64,000 nt of DNA, taken from assembly GCA_026929865.2 (NCBI GenBank), contig CM049407.1, positions 31,773,501-31,837,500 on the forward strand. Reading direction: 5' to 3'. A model generated the notes under the pieces. It ran no database searches and had not been told where the DNA came from. It worked only from the letters and a program-made list of their open reading frames with translations. The translations under genes were made by a program, and so were the position numbers. This DNA is from Hyperoplus lanceolatus. Taxonomy: Eukaryota > Chordata > Actinopteri > Uranoscopiformes > Ammodytidae. Below are positions 12,201 through 24,000 of the stretch, piece after piece; the first letter of the stretch is position 1, and the number at the start of each line of letters is the position of its first letter.

Positions 12201-15200
12201 CTGAAATAATTTGATCAATGGTTTTAAAAAAACTTTTAGGCAAAAATAGGGGGAGACAGTGAAACAAAAACAGAAATTTTGGCAGAATGTTCCACGAGAC
12301 AGAGTAAAAAAGCTGGATTGAATGTCATTTGTAGTGACGCTGGCTTGTGGAGCTGTATAAAGCAGGCGTATCCACGAATTGAATATAGTACCCATACCAA
12401 ATTTGTTCAACACAGCCAGTAAGTAGTCCCATTCGACCCTGACGAAAGCTTTTTCGGCATCAACAGAGATAACTAGTTCAGGAACTGTTGTGGTGCTTTT
12501 AGAATAAATAATATTTAAGAGGGTGCGTACATTATAGAACAGTTGGCGTCCTTTTATGAATCCAGTTTGTTCCTCTGAGACAATAGTGGGGAGAATGTTT
12601 TCCAAGCGACGGGCCAGAGCCTTAGCAAGGATCTTATCCACATTTATTAACAAGAGGGGTCTATATGAGCTGCAGAGCTTAGGGTCTTTGTCTTTCTTTA
12701 GAAGCAGACTTATTGAGGCTTGCCTCAAAGTGGGAGGCAGAGAGCCATTCTGTAACGGCCTCTGCACACATCCTGCGTCTACCTCTAGAGTGTGTCGCCT
12801 TACCTTACAGCTGCGTCTCTCTGACTTTTCTCGGACACACATGGAACGTCTCAGCGCTGCTTCTAAAAGCCCTATCTTTCTACATAGTGTTTTCATAGAT
12901 AATTCCCATTAAAAATGAAGTTCTTTCATGTAATTTATGATGCATATTATTTATATTTAGTCTAATATTGAGTCTGGACAGTAATCCATGCGCCCCATTG
13001 CCTTTTTTATTTTTATTTTTTTTTGCCACATTTTCGCTTGTTGGAAGTTTTATTATGAAAGGGACACACCAGGAAATGGTGAAACTACAGCGAAAGCTGC
13101 CGGTATGAAGTCAATATGACTCTCAGCAGAGTATTTCTCTATCAGTTAAAGCAGAGAGACCCGAGAGAGACGCGCGGCTCTCAGAAAAAAATAGGCGAGC
13201 CTCCTGAGGTAAAGGGGAGCGTCGCTGCAGACGTGCCTCCGACGCGCATCAGCAGTGCGTCTGAGGTTGGATGTGTGCCCGCTCTACGTTGATTACACGG
13301 TCAGTGACAAAAAGTCAGACGCAGACGCGAGGTAGACGCGCAGTAGAGGTAGGATGTGTGTGGAGGCCGTAAGGATTCAATGTAAACAGAATGCAACAGG
13401 GGGGCCAGTTTAAGCTGAAATTGTTTAAAAAATTCAACTGGGTATCCGTCAGGCCCAGGAGCTTTATTATTTTGCATTGTTTTCATAGCGCAAGTGATTT
13501 CCTCTACGGTGAGTGGTGAGTCCAGTTATTTGGCAACGTCTGGATTTATTACAGGGAAATTTAGACTGTCTAAGAAAGAATTAGTTTCGGTGGGGTCAGA
13601 TGATGACTCCAACTTATATAGGGAGGAATAGAAAGATGAAAAAACTGAGTTAATGGAAGTAGGGTCAGTATGTAAATTGCCAGACAAATCTTTTATCTGA
13701 GCGATTACACGTGAGGCTCTCTGGCGGCGTAGCTGGTGAGCCAGGAGTCGACCTGCCTTATCCCCATGTTCATAATATGTAGAGCGTGAGCGCAAAAGCA
13801 AACGCTCCGCATCAGTGGTTGTGATGAGATCAAATTCAGTCTGTAATTCTACACAACGTTTCAGCAAATTAGGACAGGGGCCGGCAACAAGTTGATGGTC
13901 TAAATTGCCAATATTAGTGGAGAGTTCTTGAAGTTTATTTTTACGGGTTTTGTTCAAATGTGCAGAATAAGAAATAATTTGGCCCCGCGAGACCGCTTTT
14001 AGTGATTCCCACAGCAATGACGAAGAGATAGGTTCCAACTCGTTCTGATTGGTCGCAATAAAATCATCAATTGTGGTCGCAATTAACTTATTGAATTTTT
14101 GGTCTGACAAAAGTAAGGTATTGAACCTCCATAAACCAGAGTACTTAGGTTGAGGGGAGAGCTGAATATCCAGAGAGAGAGGGGCATGGTCAGAAATAAC
14201 AATAGGATGATATTCAGCAGCTTTCACTTTAGAAATCAGTTTGGCATCAATAAAATAATAATCTATTTGAGAAATGGACTGATGCATTGGTGAGAAAAAG
14301 GAGTATCCTTTTAAATGGGGGTTAAGGAATCTCCAAGGATCAATGCAACCATTTTTTGACATAAAGTCAGAAATTGCCTTTGACATTGACGATGGGGTCA
14401 GGGAGCGGGGACTAGAGCGGTCAAGTTTGGGGTCAATTACACAGTTCATGTCGCCACCAAATATAAGCAGGGTGTTGTTCAACAAAGGGAGGCGCTCAAA
14501 TAACCTATTCATAAAGTGTGGGTCATCAAAATTGGGGGCATATATATTTACCAATAAAATGGGAACATGAGACAGTGTACCTGAGATGATTAAATATCTG
14601 CCATTCGTATCAGAAATAATTTTGGAAGCTGAAAATTGAATTTTATTACTAATTAAAATGGCAACCCCTCTGGCTTTAGAGTTGAAATTTGAATGATATT
14701 CCTCAGAAACCCAGGGGCATCTTAGTCTGACCTGGTCCTTAGTACGCATATGAGTCTCCTGTAGAAACACTAAATCAGGTTTTAGACGTTTCAAATGAGC
14801 AAATACTCTCAACCTCTTAATGGGGCTCCCCATACTTTTAATATTCCAGCTCACAAACCTCACCGAGGAGCCGAAGTGAGGGATTCCCCAATTACTAGTA
14901 TTAGCAGTCATTAGTTAAGATAAAGAAAAACAATGAGCATGGAGCCCCACACCCACCCAAAAAAAAGAAAAAGAAAAAGAAAAAAGGCATGACAAAAGAA
15001 AAGTAAACACAAGGTGGACATAACAGCCAAAATAGCAAACACAGTCCGCCCGCCCGCCCACCCCCCCCCCTTCCTCCCACCCCCCCTCCCTCTCTCCCTC
15101 CCACCCCAAAGCACTTACAACGACCCCATCCTCAAACGATGGAGAACCCAGTGCTGACTCACAGAGTGTCGAATCAGTAAGAAACATACTTACAGCTTTG

Positions 15201-18018
15201 AACTAACAGGAGCAGAATAGTTAAGCTTGGGCTCCTGCCAGTGATGAACAATAGGGCACATATAAACAGGTCCACTTGGTGTGAAGATCAAATAATTAGC
15301 GAGTGTCCATGAAGAGGTAGACTGCAACATCAACATTATTACTCTTTTGACAGTCCTCTTACTTACTCAATGTTGAGATGAACGCCTTGGCCTTTTCTGG
15401 CGATGTGAATGCCCTCTCGGCACCGTTGTGCGTAATACGGAGGCGTGCCGGGTAGAACAGTCCAAAACAAATCCCCGGTATCTCGTGACTCGAGCTCGGG
15501 CCGTTATCGCTGTGTGGTCAGGGAAGACAGAAATAAGCATATCACCAATCTTTATCCGCTGTTCGGCTCTGGCGCGCCTCAGGATGTCGACTCAGTCCGT
15601 GTGATAATGCAGACGAGCGATAATAGGGGTGATCTCCGGGTCCTGGTTTCGGTTGAAGGGCGCGATGAGAGCGGTCGAGGAGGGGCTCTTTGTCAAGTTT
15701 AAATGCCTCCTTGAGCAGAGTAGAGACGGCCGTTGTAGTGGAGGAGTTGGCCGAACCCTCAGGAATACCCAGGATCCTTATATTATTGCGCCGTGATCTA
15801 GCCTCAAGATCCTCACATTTATAATCCAACCTCGCGAGTTCGGCCGCCATATTGTCCACTTTAGCCTGAAGTTCGGCAACGTCGTCGCTGCAAGTGGAGA
15901 GGGAAGTTTCCATTTCGCCTACGGTGCACTTTAGAGTGTTTACCTCTGACTGGATGTTGGTTATACTTTGAGATAACTCCAACTTTACTGCCTGCAGCTC
16001 AGTCTTGATAGAAGATAAATTCTCGCCCAGAGCTGTATGAAGCTCAGTCTTGAAAATAGCAGCCATCTCGCTGCGTAGGGAGCGGGGCAGCTCGTCCTTA
16101 AAACCGGAGGTAGCAATATCTGCCGGGGGGCTAGCGCCTCTGTCCGGGCGTGCATGGCCACTGTGGCAAGGACATTCTTAAGTCCAATGGCAGGTTATCA
16201 CAATCTGACATTTCTCCCTGAGTTTAGAATACGCTGAATCAATGTCATCAACCCTACAATCGACCGGTCACTACATCTGGTAACTTAAGAAACTGGCACT
16301 CCACCGAAGTAAGAAAACAATACATGATTGATTGTGGACTTGGCGATAGTTGGAGAATGAAAAACCCATCATCCATAGAATATTCATACTACTCCTCTGT
16401 CCATCGATCCTCCTCCAGAATCGACTTTTTTCTTATAAGCAACTCACTCTCCCAATTCAACCAAGACAACAAAATTCACCCAATCACAATAAGTGACCAT
16501 GCTCCTGTTTCCCTCTCATTAAACATCCAACTGCATGTTACATCTCCGACAAGATGGCGCTTTAATACATCCCTATTAGAAGATCCAGACTTTATTTCAA
16601 TGATAAAAAAGAGTGGGCACTTTTCCTTTAAATCTCGACATCACTTTTATGGGAAACAGGTAAAGCAGTTATAAGAGGAACAATAATATCATATTCATCA
16701 CAAAAGAAAAAGCAGCAACAAAAAGAAGAAATTACTTTAGAAGAGAAAATCAAACACTTAACATCTCAGTATTCCAACAAGCCAAACGAACAAACACAGA
16801 ATGAACTTAGACTACTTAAAACCCACTTAGAAACTATTAGGAACAAAAAAACACAGTTTATCATCCAGCATCTTAAATATGAATCAAGTAAATATCCGGC
16901 AAATCTACTGCAATTTAAAAAAGAAAAAGCAATAATTCTATTCATACTTTATCCTACATCAGGTATAATCACAAATAACTCAAAGGACATAAATAATGTA
17001 CACCCTTTCTATAACAATCTTTACTCCTGAGTTCACAATCCCAACCAATCAGAAACAGACCTCTTCCTAAATGACCTCAACCTACCAACACCATCTATAG
17101 AAATTTTTTTAGACACACACCTTACCTCGGAAGAACTGCATAAAGCGCTGAACAAAATGCCAATCACCCCGACCTGACGCATTTCCTGACGAATTTTACA
17201 AACACTTCTGGAAAACATTGTCACCACCCTTTTACAGAGTAACCATGGAAATTAAGACCTCCTCCACTATACCCACACATATGAACACTGCCATAATCCC
17301 TCTAATATTAAAACCCAATAAAGACCCTACCCACCCTTCAAGCTATCAACCCCTCTCACTAATTAACACAGACCTGAAAATCATTACTAAAGCAATAGCA
17401 ACAAGAATAGAAACGGTCACCCACTGCTAATCCACTCCGACCAGACTGGCTTTATCAAAAATAGACACGCTTCAGGTAACATCCGCAAACTCTTCAACTT
17501 AATTAATATATCACAACAGAAACAAGACACAACTATAATTGTACCATTAGACGCAGAAAAAGCATTTGACAAAGTAAATTGGACCTTTCTATTTAACACC
17601 CTGCACAAATTGGTTTTTGGAGAGTCGTTCATCCACTGGATAAAAACACCGCACACATCACCTAGAGCCACAATAGTCACAAATGGGATCACCTCTCTAA
17701 GTTTCACACTTCAACAAGGAACCAGACAAGGGTGCCCACTCTCCCCATCATTATTCGCTATCTTTATTGGCTGCAGCAATACGACAAAACAATAAAATTG
17801 AAGGCATTATGAATGATAACTCAGAACACAAACTTAGTCTTTATGCAAATGATTTATTATTATAGGGGAGAGTGGCCTAAGTTGTGCAACTTTTCACTCA
17901 AAGTGACTTTAAAGTAAGGCCTAGACCATCGGTTTTCAAACTGTGGGGCGCGCCCCCCTTGGGGGGCGCGGGGTTATGGCAGGGGGGGCGCGGATGAATA
18001 TGTAAAAAAAAAAAAACC

Positions 18019-18049
<31 letters not shown>

Positions 18050-21000
18050 TTTTTAGTTTTTCTTTTTTATACTAAGATCACGGCATAGCTGGACACAAGT
18101 TCTTCTGCTTCGTTCCCCTCACTACATTTAAATGCATTCAGTAAATTAGAGAAATAGGTCTCGTTAAAGAAAAAGAGCACCAAGCCCAACCCAGAGGACC
18201 CTGCATACATTTTGTTTATTTTAAATTAATATTTTTATGGAAAATCCATGTGTCCTTCTTCAATAGCTTCTAATTCATCAGACCCAGTGTCTCCAAATTA
18301 TTTGTTCACACAAAATTCCTCATATTTAGCCTCTTAATTGTCCTCTCAAAGTGCACCAGATTCATGCATTTCACTTTAAAAAGGTGAAAAAAAATCTCCC
18401 GGGGGGGCATACCCCCGGACCCCCCTAGGAGGGTCTGGTTCTCCACTGGCCACTATTCTCCTCCAGCAGGACATTGGAGGCACTAGCGAAAAAACACTGG
18501 GTGTGTGACTGACATTTAACTAGTCAATAATTTGGGCAAGTCTGTCTGCCTATCTTTCTCACTCCGATGCACACTCAGTCAGTATTATCCACGCTCAAAG
18601 GAAGCAGGATTAAGACACTGGATTATGTGTTTAAAAACGCACAAAAATGTTTAGAATGTTTCAAAAACATGTTTAAATTTGTAAAATAATTAAAAAAAAA
18701 TTGGGGGGGGGGGGGCTCCGCTGAAATTTGTTCTCTGAGGGGGGGCTCACTTTCTCACACTTTGAAAACCCCTGGCCTAGACAGTAAAGTCTCCAACTCA
18801 AATATGTACATATATTTCAGGGTGTTGTGCATCCCTGGCAATAAAAACTTTGGATCTGGAATAAACTGTTGAAGAAATATAGCTTTCGGAAAAAAAGGTG
18901 TCTTGATGCACAACTTGCCCCCGGTGTGGTGTAAGTTGTGCGGTTGGAGAGAATACCATGGGGTGAATTGTGCCATTGCTATATACACTCAACAAAAATA
19001 TAAACGCAACACTTTTGTTTTTGCTCCCATTTTTCATGAGATGGACTTAAAGATCTAAAATTCATTCCAGATACACAATTGTACCATTTCTCTCAAACAT
19101 TGTTCACGAATCTGTCTAAATGTGTAATAGTGAGCACTTCTGCTTTGCTGAGATAATCCATCCCACCTCACAGGTGTGCCACATCAAGATGCTGATCTGA
19201 CATCATGATTAGTGCACAGGTGTGCCTTAGACTGTCCACAATAAAAGGCCACTCTGAAATATGCATTTTTTTTTTTTTGCTTTATTGGGGGTCTGGGGAC
19301 TCAGAGCCAGTCAGTATCTGGTGTGACCACCATTTGCCTCATGCAGTGCAACACATCTTCTTCGCATAGAGTTTATCAGATTGTCAATTGTGGCCTGTGG
19401 AATGTTGGTCCACTCCTCTTCAATGGCTGTTCGAAGTTGCTGGAGACGGCTTATGGTGGAGAAATGAACATTCAATGCACGAGCAACAGATCTGGTTGAC
19501 ATTCCTGCTGTCAGAATGCCAATTGCACGCTCCCTCAATGCTTGTGGCATCTGTGGCATTTTGCTGTGAGACAAAACTGCACATTTCAGGGTGGCCTTTT
19601 ATTATGGACAGTCTAAGGCACACCTGTGCACTAATCATGATGTCAGATCAGCATCTTGATGTGGCACACCTGTGAGGTGGGATGGATTATCTCAGCAAAG
19701 CAGAAGTGCTCACTATCACACATTTAGACAGATTCGTGAACAATGTTTGAGAGAAATGGTAATATTGTGTATCTGGAATGAATTTTAGATATTTAAGTCC
19801 ATCTCATGAAAAATGGGAGCAAAAACAAAAGTGTTGCGTTTATATTTTTGTTGAGTGTATCTCATAAACTGTAATGCAAGACAAATCCATTAGACAATTA
19901 CTTATTTAAGGTTTATTTAAAGTAAATAAAGTAAATAGTGACAAAGATTGAAGGACAATTTTCTTAAACAAGGCCTAGCAGATCTAATGGTTTTACCTGC
20001 AAAGCTCACAATGACAAAGTCACCATCATCATCTTTCTGGCCATCTGAACTCTCATCAGTGGTGTCGTTAAGTGGAATTGAGATGTCACTCTCTTCTGAG
20101 CTACTATAGACAATCACTTTCTTTTGGTGACCAGCGTATACAGCCATGCCACTGGCACAACTCTCAGAAATGTAATTTGCACTAGTTGCTCCGTGCTTGT
20201 GGAACCAACTGCCACCTGACAAATGTGATTCCCCTACATTTCTGCCTTTAAATCATGGCTCAAAACCCATATGTACACCCTGATGTTTCCTCCCCATTAA
20301 CTATCTTATCTCTGCACTACTATCTGTCTTTATGTGGATGTATGGGCTTTACGTCTTTTATTTTGGTTATTGTTATTTTACCTTCATTGTTTACCTACTG
20401 AATGCACTATGTACAGCACTTTGGACAGTGCAAACTGTCATAAATGTGCTTTTATAAATACATTTCACTTACTTACTTACTTATAACTCAACCAGGCCCT
20501 TTGGCACAAATCACCCCATCCCCAGAATTTCGGATAATAAGCATGATGCAGCACTTTAGGGCTGACATCGTGCTAAAGGTGCGAACACACTAGGCATTTT
20601 ACACGCGTAAGATTTACGTGTGTAACGCAGCTAAAATGTTGCTTGGTCATTTTGTGTCAAAAATGGTTATACGTGCGTAACGTGCCTAGTCTCCCTCCCG
20701 ATATTGTATTTCCCTTATCAACCATGGCTGATCAGACCCGACACAACAGCGTGCATGTCTGCACAAAAACAACAACAACAACACGGCCAACAACTGTGCC
20801 AAACTGAATAGCACAAATAGCCTAGCATTAAAACAGCATTGCATATTCACGGTAGCTACATTACAAACACAGTTACAGCAGCATCGGTGCACGGTGGCAC
20901 AACATAAAGGCAAGTAGCCAACATTACCCTACCTGGCTGTGACAGGGGACCGTGGCTGGCGTAGATCAACACCGGTGCTTCGCTCTACTTGTCGTGAAAG

Positions 21001-24000
21001 TCCCGCGGACAGTCGTCATGTTTGGGTTCATAATATGAGGCGCTAGCCGCCCGCAAACAACAGGGTGAGTTAACTAATGCTATACGGCGCTAACTTTGTT
21101 TATCGGCTAAAGCACAGCCGCACATATTCACTGCATTAACCAGGAAGTCCATTCTCCTGGTTTACTTTCCCCACGTCTTCTAACCCCGAGCGGCTTCATA
21201 CAGCATCGGCCTCCCGCAATACATTTTTTTCCTCGGTGTCTCTCATCAGCCTCTGTGTACAGTACACTGTTCTCCGACCCTGCCAATGTATGTGACGTCG
21301 GGTCAAGCTCAATGCTGATTGGCCAACGCGGCTAATCGTCTCGCGTAGGAGCAACAAAAGTTACATTTTTTGAACTCCTCGTGTAGCTGCGTAATATATA
21401 GCCTACGTGCGTAATATATACGCACGTAATATATACGCGCGTAAAAATGTTGCTTTAGCGCGAGTGACGCATTTACGCGCCATGTACGCGCGTAAACCAA
21501 TGGTTCCCTATGGAAAAACGGCCGATTTCATACGCGTCTGTACGCGTGTAAAGTGCCTAGTGTGTTCGCACCTTTACTGTATAGACTCAAAATGTAGCAT
21601 ACCAAAGCACTAAAACATGTGTCAAATGTTTTCAAATTTGTCTATAATTGTTCAGACACAATAATCAAAAAACCTTGATCATGGAAATTTTACTTTGAAA
21701 GGCAAAACACAGTTTTTTTTTAGCTTAAATGTGCTTATATCTTATTTCTTGTGTCTCCCTTCTTTACAGGATGAGTCAAATGGATGGCTCTTCTTAAATA
21801 TGTGGTCACATTTCCAATTTCTTCCACGGTTTTCTAGAAACAAGGGGTGGAACAACTTCCAAAAGGCACAACTTAGGCCACTCTCCCCTACTTACTAACC
21901 CCCCTCGCCCCCCGCCACGTCACTTACAGTTTTTGCCTAATGCTTAAACACTAAAAGTGGCTGCTATGCCCAAAGCAAAGCATGCTTTGCACTGTTTGAA
22001 ACTCTCCAACACACTACTTGCAAAACACTACACACTGTTTTTTACATAAGACACATTGTTCAAAAATGAAATCTCCTGCAATCATTGGGAAAACACATCT
22101 ATTTAAAATACAAAACACAACAAAATTTGGAAGAACACACAGACTCACACTCATGAAAAATAAAGCTAATTGAATACCAATCAGTGTGAGCCTTAGCATT
22201 ACAAATAGACCTCAGGTGAGCTCAGCTTCTTTGTGAGACAGTAAGAGTGAGGGGAAGAGGACAAGAGAGAGTGGCAGGAGGACAAAGACAAAGAAGGCAA
22301 CAGACGGAGACAGGGTCACTATAGTGGACCATGTTAGATCATGGCCTAACAATATAGGAGCCTGGGCAGAGAGTCCAGCCCAACTACACAGTAGCTCCAT
22401 AATTATGACATTTAGACTGGATATCAGGAATATTTTCACTGTTGCTTCTCAAAGGATGACATTGCATGTGATGTCGATGAGGCAATGTGGCCAGACGCGA
22501 ACAGGAGGCGGTATCCATAAAAGGATTCATAATCCACCCCAATTCCTTTTTTTACTCTAATTGTTTCAGAATTCATAGAGACACACTGAATTGCTTGTTG
22601 AACTGCGATCCTACCTATTCATTGTGTTTTTTTCTTTTTTTTGGACAAAACCATGAAATTGCAATATAAATTTTTTTTAGAAGCTTTTCTATATTTTTTC
22701 ATGTGTCTAAATGAAAATATAGTGGATCAATCTTTCCAAAAAATTCTTCAAGAGGTTGGATACAAGGTGATATTCCCCCCGTTGCTTGGCAAGGGAGGAC
22801 ATTGCCTGTGACGTGGATGAGGTGATGTGGCCAGATGCCAACAGGAGACAGGCTTTCATAGCCTAAATCCAATCTCCAGTCTTCCAATCATTCCCCTACA
22901 ACACTATTGATACTTTTCCGCCGCACATGTAGCTCGACTCGACTCAACTCGACTCAGTTCAACTCGGTTTGGTAGCAGCACGGGTCGTTTTCCACCGCAA
23001 ATAGTACCTCCTGAACGTGGGCGGGGTCGTCGTAAGGGGCTGAAAGCCTACTCCGGAGCAAAGTAGCAAAGCAGAAATTACGAGCAGTTGTTGCACTATT
23101 AACTGAACCAACCGCCAAAAACACGGATGAAAAATGTTTAAGAAATACCCCCCTTGTATCTGTTTGCTAAAAGAAGTAGAAGAATATTGCTACGGGCCAT
23201 TAAAAGGGATGGTTGTTGTCCCGATGTGTGACTCTGCCACACAGTCAGCTGTACATCCCTATGCACGTAAACACGTGCAGGCCCGTGCTCACACTGCTTG
23301 TGGCCTGGGCACGATTGCACCTTGCCAACGTCACCGTGCGCTTTTAGGATTTGGAGCGTAGTCTACTTGTAGGCTATACGACTTTTTGTGAATATTTTCA
23401 TCCGACCAAATTTGCATCATATATTCCACTTCCACATTAGAGCATCGAGAATCCTTAAGCTATTGTTTTTTTGGTAACACTTTAGTTCGATAGTCCACAG
23501 TTGACACTCAACAAGCCATCAGTTGATACGCAGTTGCATGTCAACAGTGAATGAGTTTACATATCTCAACAGATACGTAACATGAATTCAACTAACTGTA
23601 AGTTAACCATAAGTTGCACTATTAGTAGATGATTAGTTGACATTCAACAGAGCTTGTTCAACAGATAAAAAACAAGGATTCAACTAACTGTCTGTTAACT
23701 ATAGGTTGCACTATTAGTAGATGTTTAGTTGATATTCAATAGTGATTAAGTTGATACATATTTAGAATGCATTCAACTGTCAGTTAACTATTAGTTGCAT
23801 TATTAGTAGATTGTTAGTTGATATTAAAGAGTGAGTTAGTTGATACTCAACAAAGCTTGTCAACAAATATGTAACATGCATTCAACTAAGTGTTAGTTAA
23901 CTATACAATAATTTTATTTTGTTAATTTATTTTTACAAAAACAGTCTGCAACAGACATTGTACTTTTTATTACATGTTCTTTACAAATATTCAACTATCA

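Larger units (their letters stand above)
10649..16164 (-). mobile_element. L1-like LINE, nearly full length, inactive
   Basis: A perfect 12-bp duplication GGCAAGGACATT flanks the element (10637-10648 and 16165-16176). The 3' end is a poly(A) tract, seen as T's from 10649. From 5' to 3' on the minus strand it carries ORF1 (16164 to about 15540), a spacer, then ORF2 with endonuclease (14911-14200) and reverse transcriptase (13490-11550). ORF1 is open up to the 5' edge without its own start, so the element is slightly 5'-truncated. It is dead: ORF1 shifts frame near 15620, and part of the polymerase palm including the YADD segment is missing near 12300. A Harbinger MITE interrupts ORF2. Confidence 0.9.
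17865..21888. mobile_element. TA-flanked DNA transposon (pogo/Tigger-like?), hosting several insertions
   Basis: Left end GGGGAGAGTGGCCTAAGTTG (17865) and the complementary right end GGCCACTCTCCCC (21888) form inverted termini, with TA on each side. The L1 frame resumes outside the right TA. Its own remaining text is short; the rest is a hAT MITE, a deleted Tc1, a LINE tail and a further MITE. A minus-strand acidic frame at 19917-20222 may be its transposase C-terminus. TA target choice suggests the Tc1/mariner/pogo superfamily, but the family is not proven. Confidence 0.6.
16210..21925 (+). mobile_element. Older L1-like LINE, fragmented
   Basis: Plus-strand pieces in order: endonuclease C-terminus (RIDFFLISNSLSQF, ITISDHAPVSLSLN, 16324-16540), linker, LTSEELHKALNKMP near 17130, then RT text IPLILKPNKDPTHPSSYQPL, DQTGFIKNRHASGNIRKL, LDAEKAFDKVNWTF, QQGTRQGCPLSPSLFAIF and SLYANDLLL (motif C with Asn for the first Asp). 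The pogo-like element then splits it; LYLLT-type text resumes at 21891. Many frame breaks show it is older than the minus-strand L1. Confidence 0.75.
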
